Made by a program: the position numbers and the translations under genes. Below the pieces are notes generated by a model that made no database searches, had not been told where the DNA came from, and saw only the letters and a program-made list of their open reading frames with translations. DNA of 64,000 nucleotides. Source: Gracilimonas mengyeensis (GTDB lineage: Bacteria > Bacteroidota > Rhodothermia > Balneolales > Balneolaceae). Below, piece after piece: positions 1-8,735 of this stretch; the first letter of the stretch is position 1; each line of letters starts with the position of its first letter. The stretch lies in assembly GCF_900182705.1 (NCBI RefSeq), contig NZ_FXTP01000007.1, positions 179,237 through 243,236 of the forward strand, given 5' to 3'.

Positions 1-836
1 CCGGCAGCGTCGGCTACCGAGTTGAACATTACATCCACGCTTGGGCGTTGATGATGCACCTGGGGCCCTTGCTTGATACGGGTATAGTACTTGGCTCCAC
101 TTTTTTCCACCAGCATGTGGAAGTTACCGGGAGCAATAAGCACTTTACCTGGTTCAATAAGGTCACCATCTTCGGCTTCTTTAACCGTGAGAGCACAAAT
201 TTGATTTAAGCGATCGGCAAAACTCTTTGTAAAAACCGGAGGCATGTGTTGTACGATAACAATTCCGGGTAAATTAGCCGGCAAATGGGTCAGCACGGTT
301 TCCAGTGCTCGTGTACCTCCTGTTGATGAGCCAATGGCGATCAACTTGTTGGTGGTATGTACCAGGTTATAATTGCCCGTTACACCATCTGTTGGTTTAG
401 CTACTCGGGTTCTTCCATTTGAATGAACAGCCGATTGTCGGTCAAGTCGCGCGACGGAAGCCGTACGCACTGCGCGGATGATATCCTGAGAAATATTTTG
501 AGTAGAATAAGCCGATCCTGGTTTACAGATTACATCTACCGCTCCCAGGCGTAATGCGTTCAGTGCATTCTGGCTGTTTTTAGGGGTCAGTGAACTCACC
601 ACCACTACCGGCATAGGAAAGTGCTTCATCAGCTTTGACAGGAACGACAGCCCGTCCATACGGGGCATCTCCAAATCAAGGGTAAGCACATCCGGTTTTA
701 GTTCAATAATTTTTTCCCGGGCTATGTACGGGTTCATTGCCGTACCAACCACTTCAATATCTTTTTGTTTATTCAGATCTTCGGTTAAAAGTTTCCGAAC
801 CAAAGCTGAATCATCTACTACCAGAACTTTGATCAT
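1..836 (-). CDS. cheB: CheB, protein-glutamate methylesterase/deamidase response regulator (3' end cut by window edge)
   Basis: CheB removes methyl groups from chemoreceptors and resets adaptation; CheA activates it by phosphorylation. Translating the minus strand from the ATG at 836 gives an N-terminal receiver (acidic pair D8/D9, phospho-acceptor D54 in LTLDLEMPRMDG), a linker of about 60 residues, then the methylesterase domain with the serine motif IGSSTGG and the histidine motif VQHMPP. About 278 codons are present; roughly 70 C-terminal residues lie beyond base 1. Its ATG overlaps the TGA of the upstream CheX-like gene (ATGA), so translation is probably coupled. It is the last visible gene of the chemotaxis operon. 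Confidence 0.96.
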   Translation of the reverse strand, partial: MIKVLVVDDSALVRKLLTEDLNKQKDIEVVGTAMNPYIAREKIIELKPDVLTLDLEMPRMDGLSFLSKLMKHFPMPVVVVSSLTPKNSQNALNALRLGAVDVICKPGSAYSTQNISQDIIRAVRTASVARLDRQSAVHSNGRTRVAKPTDGVTGNYNLVHTTNKLIAIGSSTGGTRALETVLTHLPANLPGIVIVQHMPPVFTKSFADRLNQICALTVKEAEDGDLIEPGKVLIAPGNFHMLVEKSGAKYYTRIKQGPQVHHQRPSVDVMFNSVADAA

Positions 837-1339
837 AGGTCTTCCGCGTTATAATAAATAGAAATTTCTGCGATGCCCTCATCCAGCAGCACTTCCACAT
901 CTTCTCTGGTCATGCCTTTAAATAATTCGTCGGTATCTTCACCCTGAGCGGCAATTCGTGGTGGCCTGATGTAGCAAATCTGTTCATCATGAGCAAATAA
1001 AGGCACGGTGTTGCCACAAATGATATTGGCTATTTCACACAGTGCACCTTCCTTTTCCTCATCATTGGCTTCTTCCACCCCAAGCATATTGGCTGCCAGG
1101 GCTTCCAACAAATCTTCAGAGGGTGATATAACCATCGCTCCTTCGGCTGCACCGTCAAAACGTACTATCGAACGAACGTTGCCATCGGGGCGCTCCAGTT
1201 CACCTGCATCTTCCAGTTCCCATTCTTCCATAGGAAACATGTAGCATGTGAGTTCAAAAATATTGTATGCAATCTCCTGTATCTGGTCTTGATAGCCCGC
1301 AGAAGGTGATTGAGTTTTATTTGTTAATTCTGTTTCCAT
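833..1339 (-). CDS. CheX/CheC-like chemotaxis phosphatase-family protein
   Basis: 168 residues. The CheC/CheX signature appears as EIANIICGN at residues 102-110, with E102 and N105 in the positions that attack the phospho-aspartate of CheY in characterised family members. There is a single signature copy, as in CheX rather than CheC. The N-terminal 60 residues are acidic and less typical. It sits between a CheY-like receiver (15 bp upstream) and cheB (4 bp overlap), so it probably dephosphorylates, or docks on, the receiver next to it. This is the second CheY-CheX pair in the operon. Family assignment is fairly secure; phosphatase activity is inferred. Confidence 0.82.
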   Translation of the reverse strand: METELTNKTQSPSAGYQDQIQEIAYNIFELTCYMFPMEEWELEDAGELERPDGNVRSIVRFDGAAEGAMVISPSEDLLEALAANMLGVEEANDEEKEGALCEIANIICGNTVPLFAHDEQICYIRPPRIAAQGEDTDELFKGMTREDVEVLLDEGIAEISIYYNAEDL

Positions 1340-1354
1340 GTCAATAGCCTTAAT

Positions 1355-1765
1355 TTATTTTGGTGCAGCGCCTGGCCTTATTATCGATTGCTTCTCTAAA
1401 ATCTTAAGCATTTTATCCCGAAGTGCTTCTACACAAAAGGGTTTATGCACGAAACCTTCGGTTATGTCTGTTATAATTTCCACCCGGGTTTCGTTGCTTT
1501 CAGCAGATACGGTTAGTACGGGTACATATCGCAGGTTATCATCCACACGCATTTCAGCAATCATCTCTGCTCCGTTTTTAACCGGCATATTCAGATCTAC
1601 AATTGCGAGGTCGAAATCCATATTTCTTACCCATTCCAATCCTTCTTTACCATCTCCGGCTTCAATAACTTCTACCGAATCAAATCCGCAAAGCTCTACG
1701 GTGCGTTTAATAATCTTTCGCATCACCGGGCAATCATCTACTATTAATACTCTTACATCCATCAT
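1355..1765 (-). CDS. CheY-type single-domain response regulator
   Basis: 136 residues made almost entirely of one receiver domain. Visible residues are the acidic pair D10/D11, phospho-acceptor D57 in AIVDLNMP, the Thr/Ser of VLTVSAES and the conserved lysine in GFVHKPF. There is no output domain. It is expected to be phosphorylated by the CheA encoded upstream. Two adjacent ATG codons open the ORF (MMDVRVL), so the start is uncertain by one codon. It lies between cheD and a CheX-like gene and forms the second CheY/CheX couple of the cluster, perhaps a phosphate sink or adaptation branch rather than the motor-binding CheY. Confidence 0.93.
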   Translation of the reverse strand: MMDVRVLIVDDCPVMRKIIKRTVELCGFDSVEVIEAGDGKEGLEWVRNMDFDLAIVDLNMPVKNGAEMIAEMRVDDNLRYVPVLTVSAESNETRVEIITDITEGFVHKPFCVEALRDKMLKILEKQSIIRPGAAPK

Positions 1766-1776
1766 TCTCTCCGCGG

Positions 1777-2298
1777 TTAAACGCTTTTGATATATTGGTT
1801 AGTCACCGAAGAAGCTCTCTTTGGTGCATTGATAGGTTGTTTATTTATTGTGACTACACCATCTGCCACAGAGAGTGTCATGGTCCGTGAGATATTTCCT
1901 CCCACATCCTGATGGGCAATCATGAATCCGTTTTTCCAGAGGAGCTTACGAAGAGTGGTAAAATTTCTCTTCCCAATCTTAAAATAATCGTCGCCATCCC
2001 CTCTTTTCATGCTGGCTCCACCCGCAACAATGATCTCAATATTATCTTTGCGGGCACCAAGGTCATATACCTTGTGCAATAGCCATTGCAAACCGGTATC
2101 CACATACATGGCGGGCTTTTGCTTTGCTTTTTCCGGATCAGCCTTAGATAGTGGAAGCATTACATGCACCATTCCACCCACTCCGGCTACCGGATCAAAT
2201 GCCGTAATCCCAAGGCAGCTACCCAAAGCATGGGTTATTATTATCTCCCCGGGATTATTCGAAACCTTTAAATCGCTTACTCCTACTACTTTTCTCAT
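1777..2298 (-). CDS. cheD: CheD, chemoreceptor glutamine deamidase
   Basis: 173 residues. CheD deamidates receptor glutamines and, in other species, is modulated by CheC/CheX proteins. The papain-like catalytic residues are visible: T22 and C28 in ITHALGSCLGI and H45 in GGMVHVMLP, matching the Thr-Cys-His arrangement of Thermotoga CheD. The length is normal for the family. It is 13 bp after cheR and 11 bp before the second cheY, so it is part of the operon. The coexistence of CheD with two CheX-like proteins in one operon suggests a CheD-linked adaptation loop. Confidence 0.95.
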   Translation of the reverse strand: MRKVVGVSDLKVSNNPGEIIITHALGSCLGITAFDPVAGVGGMVHVMLPLSKADPEKAKQKPAMYVDTGLQWLLHKVYDLGARKDNIEIIVAGGASMKRGDGDDYFKIGKRNFTTLRKLLWKNGFMIAHQDVGGNISRTMTLSVADGVVTINKQPINAPKRASSVTNQYIKSV

Positions 2299-2311
2299 TT
2301 AGCCGCGTTTA

Positions 2312-3145
2312 TCATCGTTTTTGGTAAACCGCAGGGGCCAAATTCACAAAGCTCCTGTTTTCTTTCGGGATACTCTCTGAGTGTCCTAAAAATAAATAGC
2401 CGCCCGGTTCCAACAGTTGATGAAACTTAGCTACCAATTCCTGTTGTGTCTGCCTGTTAAAATAGATCATCACATTCCGGCACATAATCACATTAAACGG
2501 ACCTTTTAGCGGCCACCTGTCCATCAGGTTTAAGCGCCCGTAGGTAATCATCTTGCGTATTTCATTCGATACATGGAAATGTCCATTATCGTGAGAAAAG
2601 TACTTACGAAGAATATCCTGGGGTACGCCAGCCATTTTTGAAGCGGGATACACACCCTGTTTGGCAACTTCCAGCACGTCTCTGGAAAGATCCGTAGCCA
2701 GGATTTTTACCGAACCCCAGCCTGTATGTTGTTTGGCTTCCAGCAAGGTAATGGCCGTCGTTATGGGCTCTTCTCCCGTAGAACACCCGGCATTCCACCA
2801 TTTCACAGAACGTCCCCTCAGTTCAGGTAACACGCGGGATTCAATAAAATCGAAGTGTTTGGCTTCTCTGAAAAAATTCGTCTTGTTGGTAGTGATTACA
2901 TCTACCAAAGCAAGAAATTCTTCCCCGGAAGAATCTGAATCTACATAATTCAGATATTCCTTAAAGCTTGAAAGTCCCAGTTTTCGTACGCGTTTCATCA
3001 GTCGGCTCTGTACCAGAGCCTCCTTGCCTTCTTGTATAAAAATACCGCTGTATCCATGAATGATTTTCCGAACTTTCTGGAATTCATCATTTGTCAGCTT
3101 TAGCCCACCCACGGGCCTGGATACTTGTTCAACCGAGGACCTCAT
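2312..3145 (-). CDS. cheR: CheR, chemoreceptor glutamate methyltransferase
   Basis: 277 residues. CheR methylates receptor glutamates using S-adenosylmethionine. An N-terminal all-helical domain contains the basic stretch SRLMKRVRKLG near residue 50. The SAM-binding domain shows TNKTNFFRE (about 86-94), WWNAGCSTGEEP (about 116-127) and a C-terminal VIMCRNVMIYFN. There is no TPR extension or C-terminal receptor-tether. A clear Shine-Dalgarno, AAGGAG, precedes the ATG; the same GGAAAAAGGAGTA leader precedes cheA. It lies 34 bp downstream of cheA. Confidence 0.97.
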   Translation of the reverse strand: MRSSVEQVSRPVGGLKLTNDEFQKVRKIIHGYSGIFIQEGKEALVQSRLMKRVRKLGLSSFKEYLNYVDSDSSGEEFLALVDVITTNKTNFFREAKHFDFIESRVLPELRGRSVKWWNAGCSTGEEPITTAITLLEAKQHTGWGSVKILATDLSRDVLEVAKQGVYPASKMAGVPQDILRKYFSHDNGHFHVSNEIRKMITYGRLNLMDRWPLKGPFNVIMCRNVMIYFNRQTQQELVAKFHQLLEPGGYLFLGHSESIPKENRSFVNLAPAVYQKR

Positions 3146-3179
3146 ATTCTTACTCCTTTTTCCTTTGAATTATAGCTCT

Positions 3180-5693
3180 TTATTCCATCAGGGCGGCAGT
3201 ATCAAGAATCAACCCTACGCGACCATCTCCCATAATGGCGCCTCCGGAAATATGATCCATCTTCGCCATGATATTTATTGATTTACCTACCAGTTGCTGC
3301 TGCCCAATCACCTCGTCAACCAACAGTGCATAGCGCTTGTTGTTGTTTTTGATGACTAACAAAGTGCCTTCAGTCAGCTTCTCGACCGCACCTTTAATTT
3401 CAAATAAACGGTGCAGCCTGATTACCGGTACCGAATGGCCACGGAAGGATACCTGCTCTGAGTTACCCATCACCGTAAATACATCATTGTTTTCGGCACG
3501 GAAGGTCATGTCAATATTGATGGTTGGGACGATAAAGCGATCCTGCCCAACCCGTACCACCATACCGTCGGTGATAGCCAGGGTAAACGGAAGCTCAATG
3601 GTTATCGTGGTTCCTTTACCCAGTTCAGAGTTCACATCCACTTTACCTTGCAGCTGTTCAATGGAACGGCGAACTACATCCATACCTACTCCACGGCCCG
3701 ACAAGTCGGTAACTTTCTCAGCCGATGAAAAACCAGGCAGGAAGATGAGATTGTAGATCTCTTTATCTGACAGTTTCTTGTCAGGATCAATCAGGCCTTT
3801 TTCAATGGCTTTATTCAGGATCACATCTTTGTTGATACCACGGCCGTCATCTACAATCTTGATCACTACTTTACCGCCTTCCTGAGAAGCTGAAAGCACA
3901 ACTTCCGCTACCTCATCTTTATCGGTTTTCTTACGCTCTTCGGGTGTTTCTATACCGTGATCCAAACTGTTACGAAGCATGTGGATCAGCGGCTCGTTGA
4001 TGACGTCCACCATGTTACGGTCAATCTCGGTGTCTTCACCAACGGTGATCAACTTCACATTTTTACCGGCTTTGCGGGAGATATCCCGTACCAGGCGGTT
4101 CATCTTGTGGAAAGTGGCTTTCAACGGTACCATGCGCAGGGTCAAACTGGTGTCCTGCAGTTCACGGATAATTTTTGTAGCGTGATTTACTTTACGCTGT
4201 AACTCAGAATCCTTGGGAATGGCCTTGTCTTGCGCCACTACCGAGTGGGCAATTACCAGCTCGCCAACCATGTCAATCAGACGATCCAATCGGTTTACGC
4301 TTACCCGTACCGATGACTCTGTTTCAGCACCTGAAGATTTATCTCCACCACCGGTTGATTCACCATTCACTTTTTCTGCTGATTCCTGAGCATCTGAAGC
4401 GGCTTTAAGTTCAGCTTCTTCCTCAGCGTCAGCTATCGCATCTGCAATGTTTTCAGCTTCTTGTTTAAAAGCATCTTTGGGTTGTACATTTTCTTCTGAT
4501 ACTGCATGAAGCACTTTCATCATTGGGGCAAAAGCAGGAGGTTCCGGTAGCGGATCTCCACCTTGAGCCTGCTCCACCACGGCCAGCATCTGGTTTATAA
4601 TATCAATGGATTCCAGGGAAATATCGGCACAAGCCCGGTCAAAACTCAGTTTGCCTTCGCGTACCATACTCAGGAATGTTTCCACCGAGTGGGTAAATTC
4701 GGAAATGGGATCCAAGCCCATAAAAGCCGAAGTACCTTTGATCGTATGGAAAGCACGGAATACCGTGTTAATCAGCTCTTCGTCATCAGGACGTTCTTCA
4801 AGGTCCAGCAAAGCACCTTCCGCCATCTGAATTAGATCAGAACATTCCGTCACAAATTCGCCCACCATAGATATCTCAATATCCTGTGGGATGTGAAATA
4901 CTTCAGTTTCAGCTTCTTCAGTAACAGGTTCTTCCTTCGCTACTTCGGGCTCCGCTTTTGCGGGTTTTTCTTCGGATGAAGCCTGAGATTCTTCCCACTC
5001 CTCCTGTGATTCCGCCTCGATAGCCTGTTCGGTTTTATCGGATACCTGGGTGAACCAGTCGTCATCGCCGTTGCCTTCAGCAACTTTTACAATAACTTCT
5101 TTAGCCTCGTTAAGGGCTTTGGCACTTTCACCGTCAGCTTTTGCTGCAAGATGATCAATAAGAGCCGCCAGTTGCTTGATCTCATCATCTTCCACAGAAT
5201 CTTCATTCAGTGTCATGATAAAGGAAGCCAGATCATCAAGCGTAACACCATCCTGGTTGCCGGAAGCTTTTTTCTCTGCTTCTGCCTTTTCCAGGTGAGC
5301 CTTGATTTCTTCGTCGTCAAGCTCAATTACGGTATCCGCAGATTCGGCTCCTCCCAAAAGGGACTTTTCCAGTTCTCCGTATGATTTTTCAAATTCCTCT
5401 ACCTTTATATCGCCGTCCTGGACAATATATTCACGAATAGTGTTCACGGCCTGCATTGTTGCCGCTTTCACCATCATAAAGTATTCGTCTTTTTCGTAGA
5501 GGTGCTTCAGGCCGTCCCAGGAAAGGTTGATCAGCTTTTGCATCTGACCAAAATTCTGGTCGAAGTTGTCTATTACCTGTTCAAATCGGGCACCTGCTTC
5601 TGGCAGGTTTTCACGATCGGCAGGCCAGATATCGGCCATAAGCCGGATAATAGCACCCAGCTCTTCCGTCAAATGTTCTTTGTTATCGCTCAT
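3180..5693 (-). CDS. cheA: CheA, chemotaxis histidine kinase with unusual N-terminal extension
   Basis: 837 residues. The phospho-transfer (HPt) domain lies at about 270-390 with H316 in FRAFHTIKG, not at the N-terminus as in most CheA proteins. Residues 1-265 form an acidic, mostly helical extension without recognisable HPt histidine. An Ala/Glu/Ser-rich linker (about 400-460) leads to the dimerisation helices (VNRLDRLIDMVGEL), the ATPase core (N575 in HMLRNSLDHG, DDGRGI near 615, GRGVGMDVV near 667) and a C-terminal CheW-like P5 domain (about 700-837). I do not see a P2 CheY-docking domain. The SD is AAAAAGGAG. It is the central gene of the operon; no cheW or receptor gene is in the window. 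Confidence 0.97.
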   Translation of the reverse strand: MSDNKEHLTEELGAIIRLMADIWPADRENLPEAGARFEQVIDNFDQNFGQMQKLINLSWDGLKHLYEKDEYFMMVKAATMQAVNTIREYIVQDGDIKVEEFEKSYGELEKSLLGGAESADTVIELDDEEIKAHLEKAEAEKKASGNQDGVTLDDLASFIMTLNEDSVEDDEIKQLAALIDHLAAKADGESAKALNEAKEVIVKVAEGNGDDDWFTQVSDKTEQAIEAESQEEWEESQASSEEKPAKAEPEVAKEEPVTEEAETEVFHIPQDIEISMVGEFVTECSDLIQMAEGALLDLEERPDDEELINTVFRAFHTIKGTSAFMGLDPISEFTHSVETFLSMVREGKLSFDRACADISLESIDIINQMLAVVEQAQGGDPLPEPPAFAPMMKVLHAVSEENVQPKDAFKQEAENIADAIADAEEEAELKAASDAQESAEKVNGESTGGGDKSSGAETESSVRVSVNRLDRLIDMVGELVIAHSVVAQDKAIPKDSELQRKVNHATKIIRELQDTSLTLRMVPLKATFHKMNRLVRDISRKAGKNVKLITVGEDTEIDRNMVDVINEPLIHMLRNSLDHGIETPEERKKTDKDEVAEVVLSASQEGGKVVIKIVDDGRGINKDVILNKAIEKGLIDPDKKLSDKEIYNLIFLPGFSSAEKVTDLSGRGVGMDVVRRSIEQLQGKVDVNSELGKGTTITIELPFTLAITDGMVVRVGQDRFIVPTINIDMTFRAENNDVFTVMGNSEQVSFRGHSVPVIRLHRLFEIKGAVEKLTEGTLLVIKNNNKRYALLVDEVIGQQQLVGKSINIMAKMDHISGGAIMGDGRVGLILDTAALME

Positions 5694-5726
5694 AATACTC
5701 CTTTTTCCTGGATTCCTGACTTTGTT

Positions 5727-6227
5727 TTATTTTGATTCACTCATAGCCATGTTGAGCATGAATTGCCCACAAGGACTATTGAAAAGCATTTTTTCTGTTG
5801 GTGGTTTGTTGGGCATAAACAAGGTTAAGTCACTGCCCCGTGTAGCTGTAGGTAAAGACGATTGGCCTCTAAATCCTACTTTCTCAATATTAGCAGCTAC
5901 TTCGCCAGCCAGAATATTGGCAATTTCCCCAATCAGGTCGCCCATATCATCGCTGTCGAAAGGAAGCTCCATACCTAAAAAGGCATCAGATATTTTTAGT
6001 GCCGTATCTTTTGGCAATGCCATCATTAATGAAAAAGTAAGCTCTGGGTTAAAAACCGCAATATTTCCGATTATACCGTTTAAAGGTCTTGATCCCACTT
6101 CAGGATCATCTACGAATTCAGGAGCTTCACCACAAATAGAGGCAAATGTATTAATTACCGATTCTCTAACTACTTCTGTAACTTTTGCGGGTATATGGTC
6201 CGCTTTCTTTAATTCTTCTGTGATCAT
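5727..6227 (-). CDS. cheX: CheX-like chemotaxis phosphatase-family protein
   Basis: 166 residues. The CheC/CheX motif is EIANILAGE at 101-109 (E101, N104), followed by the usual hydrophobic helix. It belongs to the group that accelerates CheY~P hydrolysis. It sits between cheY (12 bp upstream) and cheA (33 bp downstream), which supports a role in terminating the signal of the neighbouring CheY. It is only distantly similar to the other CheX-like protein in this operon, with different N-terminal sequence, so the two are unlikely to be a recent duplication. Confidence 0.86.
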   Translation of the reverse strand: MITEELKKADHIPAKVTEVVRESVINTFASICGEAPEFVDDPEVGSRPLNGIIGNIAVFNPELTFSLMMALPKDTALKISDAFLGMELPFDSDDMGDLIGEIANILAGEVAANIEKVGFRGQSSLPTATRGSDLTLFMPNKPPTEKMLFNSPCGQFMLNMAMSESK

Positions 6228-6239
6228 TTTACCCGATTA

Positions 6240-6692
6240 TTAAGATTTAAGGATGCTGCTGAAGAAGCTTTTCTTTTCGTCGCCCTCTTCCTCACCACCA
6301 GTTGCGATTTGTCCATTGTCATCAAAGTAACGGCTGATGGCTTTGCTCATCTTATCTGCCGTAAATGGCTTGGTGATGTATTCGTTGGCGCCACCTTCAT
6401 TCAGCGCTTTATCCACCTTACCCATTGACTTCTCTGCGGTAACCATGATTATGGGAATTTTGTCATATCCCTTATCACGTATGGCTCTGGAAAATTCTAC
6501 ACCGGTCATTTTCGGCATATTCCAATCCACAAACAGTATGTCTATGTCATCATTAAATTTCTCGAGGGCATCCTCGCCGTCCATTGCCTCCTCATATTCA
6601 AATTCAGCAATCATTAATTGGTCAAGTGCTCGTTTCACCTGACTTCTCATGATCTTTGAATCATCTACAACAAGTGCCTTAATTTTACTCAT
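6240..6692 (-). CDS. cheY: CheY-like response regulator with acidic C-terminal tail
   Basis: 150 residues, the first gene of the operon. The receiver domain has D10/D11, phospho-acceptor D56 in LFVDWNMP, Thr in IIMVTAEKS and Lys in EYITKPF. Residues after about 122 form an extra tail (acidic Glu/Gly run, then basic-hydrophobic KKSFFSSILKS) absent from ordinary CheY. An AGGAG ribosome site precedes the ATG. Position next to cheX and cheA makes it the likely main CheA target. The tail may bind a partner, but nothing in the sequence says which. Confidence 0.93.
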   Translation of the reverse strand: MSKIKALVVDDSKIMRSQVKRALDQLMIAEFEYEEAMDGEDALEKFNDDIDILFVDWNMPKMTGVEFSRAIRDKGYDKIPIIMVTAEKSMGKVDKALNEGGANEYITKPFTADKMSKAISRYFDDNGQIATGGEEEGDEKKSFFSSILKS

Positions 6693-7490
6693 ATTTCACT
6701 CCTGGTTTACTTGGCTAATTGTAACCTGATATCCTGGTTCTGTTTTAAAATTGATTTATGTACCAACCCGCAGAAATGTCTGCGAATGCTATTGGATTAC
6801 GGCTGTTATCGGTTGGGATCAAAATTCCTTAAGAAGATTGGCCAAGTTTTTTGTTGTTCTAATCCTATATTTTTCTCTCTGTCTACTTCCGGTTACTTCT
6901 CTGCAGCGAAGAACTTATTGGCTAATAATAGATTAACGTCAATTCGAGATAAGAAATAAGTTGCTCCGGCCTTCAGGCCGGAGCAATTACCCTGAAAGTT
7001 GAGATTTTATTTCGAACTGACGTTAGATTACAAGTGATTATACTAAACCACCCTGCACTGAAAGTGCAGGGGTTTGGTTGGGGACTGAAAGTCCCGGTCG
7101 CTCCACCATCTCGGTCATCCAGAGGGTACCCCCGATGGACCTTGCATTTTGCGGAGCATCTTCAACCAATTTCCTGAACTATATTTCCAGTGGCTCATGC
7201 GCTATTGCCACTGGTTGGTTGGCAATCATTTCTTGGCTAAGGTTCTTCAGCGGTAGCTTCTGAATGACCCCATGATCTTAGCCATTTAGATTTTTTCGGA
7301 ATACTAAAGTGCTGCACTAAAAGTGCAGGGTTTTTAACCTTCGGCTGGGACCAATAAATCAGATTAGTTTAACCGAAGCTCCCAATACCTCCCTATCGTT
7401 CAAAGTTAACCGATTCTAACTGCATTCTTTATGCGTGCTACGTATTATTTAATCAGTAACAGTTAGGGTTATACAATTTGATTTTGATTT
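6693..7490. other. Intergenic region with inverted repeats; no gene seen
   Basis: About 800 bp between the first chemotaxis gene and a plus-strand small gene. The operon promoter should lie near 6700-6900, but I cannot place -10/-33 boxes with confidence. It contains an inverted-repeat element at 6926-7045, then hairpins GTGCAGG-type at 7052-7074, 7081-7095 and 7312-7330, and a longer one (CCAGTGGC/GCCACTGG) at 7188-7214. Short reading frames here coincide with palindromes and are not credible. Confidence 0.6.
6926..7045. repeat. Inverted-repeat element with internal GC-rich hairpin
   Basis: The arms TTAACGTCAATTCGAGATAA (from about 6931) and a near-perfect reverse complement ending ...CGAACTGACGTTAGAT (7028) pair over about 25 bp with few mismatches. 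Inside sits the perfect hairpin TGCTCCGGC/GCCGGAGCA (6962-6985). The right end, GTTAGATTACAAGTGATTATA, is closely similar to the right end of the element at 46084-46500, so the two appear related. Confidence 0.7.
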
Positions 7491-7913
7491 ATGGGTGTTA
7501 ATAAAACTTATACTGCTTTATTTCAATCTGCCATTCAGCAGAACGGCCAGTCTCAATTGTTTGAGGCTCGTGTCATGTACAGGGAGACCAGCTCCGGGCA
7601 AGAAGTGCATAGCTTGCCTTTTCATTCAGAAGATGCAGAAAACTCAGGTCAGCAAGCTTATCAAAATAACAGTTCTTCTAATAACGGGCATCAAAAGAGA
7701 GCTTCTTATTTAGAAATTTTAGAAAAACTTAGCCAGGATAAGGAACGGCGGAAAGAGGAAGCTCTAACGCATAAAACGCCTGCTTCAGAGAGAGTAGCAT
7801 TAACACAGTATCAAAACGGACACGGAAGAGAGGCTCGCAGAAGAAACCATTACAACCAATACATGGCTGAATATTACGCCCCCAAAGGCGAGTGGTTAGA
7901 CTTCAAAGTATAA
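7491..7913 (+). CDS. Hypothetical protein, basic/charged C-terminus
   Basis: 140 residues, no signal peptide or membrane segment and no family I recognise. Residues 45-70 are rich in Asn, Gln and Ser. From about 70 the sequence is strongly charged and helical (EILEKLSQDKERRKEEA), ending RRRNHYNQYMAEYYAPKGEWLDFKV. No strong Shine-Dalgarno precedes the ATG. It ends 3 bp before the convergent stop of the degenerate kinase gene. It is retained because the frame is long, composition is protein-like and the surrounding strand is otherwise empty; function unknown. Confidence 0.6.
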   Translation: MGVNKTYTALFQSAIQQNGQSQLFEARVMYRETSSGQEVHSLPFHSEDAENSGQQAYQNNSSSNNGHQKRASYLEILEKLSQDKERRKEEALTHKTPASERVALTQYQNGHGREARRRNHYNQYMAEYYAPKGEWLDFKV

Positions 7914-7916
7914 AAC

Positions 7917-8735
7917 TTAGCAGAGAGGCAAAGATAATTCCAGCTTACCCCGGTCATTATCAACTCTTTTAAATGCAATATGTCCGCCTACTTGCTTTAC
8001 TAAGCGGGTGCTGGCAAATAATCCCTCGTTCATAGAATTGTCTTTTATCAGATCACTTGGATTTTGCTTGGGATCATACTGCACAATCTTGTCAATTTCT
8101 TCACTTTTGCACTCAGATACATTAAAGTATACGGCAAAAGTAGCCATCTCATCCCGCGACAACGTTCGCAGGCGTACAATATCTTTACTGGAAGAACATT
8201 TAGTGGCATAACTAATCATTTTAAAAAGGATAAGCTTGGTCACATATAAATCAGTTGTAATGTGCAATGCGCCGTTTCCGATTTCCATCTCTAATTCGGA
8301 ATTTTCCAGGTGCATCTCATTGCAAACATCACGTACCATCCAGTTCAAGTCAACAACCAGAAGTTCTTCCCCCTCTTCCAACAAGTCAGATTCTTCACTG
8401 TAAACCTGCTGCAGCTGTTCAATGATGCTGTTTACTTCCTTTACCCCACTTTCAATTTTCTTCCGGTAGTAATCAATCTGATGTATATCGGCATTATCGT
8501 TGAGGGATAAATCAATCAGTTCTAAGTAGCCAGAGATGGCACTTAGGGGAGACATTGCATTGTGCATATTTTGCCGAACAATGCTTTTTTGTAGCTGTTT
8601 GATAATTCTATAGTGGGCAAATTTTTGCTTTAGCCCATTGTACTCATTCTGATCTTCTTTAACAGGAGGTTGTTCCTGGAAATAAAAACCCGAATTCAAT
8701 GGTAATACTTTTGCTTCCATTTCTGATCGTCCCAT
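7917..8735 (-). CDS. Histidine-kinase-like protein with degenerate ATP-binding domain
   Basis: 272 residues, soluble. A DHp-like helix carries H58 in MHNAMSPLSAISGYLE, the position of the phospho-accepting histidine. The C-terminal half resembles a HATPase fold, but the N-box reads LFKMISYATKCSS, where the canonical Asn (as in LISNALKF) is Tyr, and the G1/G2 glycine motifs are poor. The protein ends with the usual ...GHIAFKRVDNDRGKLELSLPL strand pattern. It may be a phosphotransferase or pseudokinase, comparable in layout to ChpT-type proteins, rather than an active kinase. A second in-frame ATG exists five codons in (8720). It lies beside chemotaxis and hybrid-kinase genes. Confidence 0.72.
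   Translation of the reverse strand: MGRSEMEAKVLPLNSGFYFQEQPPVKEDQNEYNGLKQKFAHYRIIKQLQKSIVRQNMHNAMSPLSAISGYLELIDLSLNDNADIHQIDYYRKKIESGVKEVNSIIEQLQQVYSEESDLLEEGEELLVVDLNWMVRDVCNEMHLENSELEMEIGNGALHITTDLYVTKLILFKMISYATKCSSSKDIVRLRTLSRDEMATFAVYFNVSECKSEEIDKIVQYDPKQNPSDLIKDNSMNEGLFASTRLVKQVGGHIAFKRVDNDRGKLELSLPLC

Noticed and set aside
7078..7263. 61-residue frame upstream of the hypothetical gene at 7491
   Set aside because: It coincides with palindromes and lacks protein-like features.
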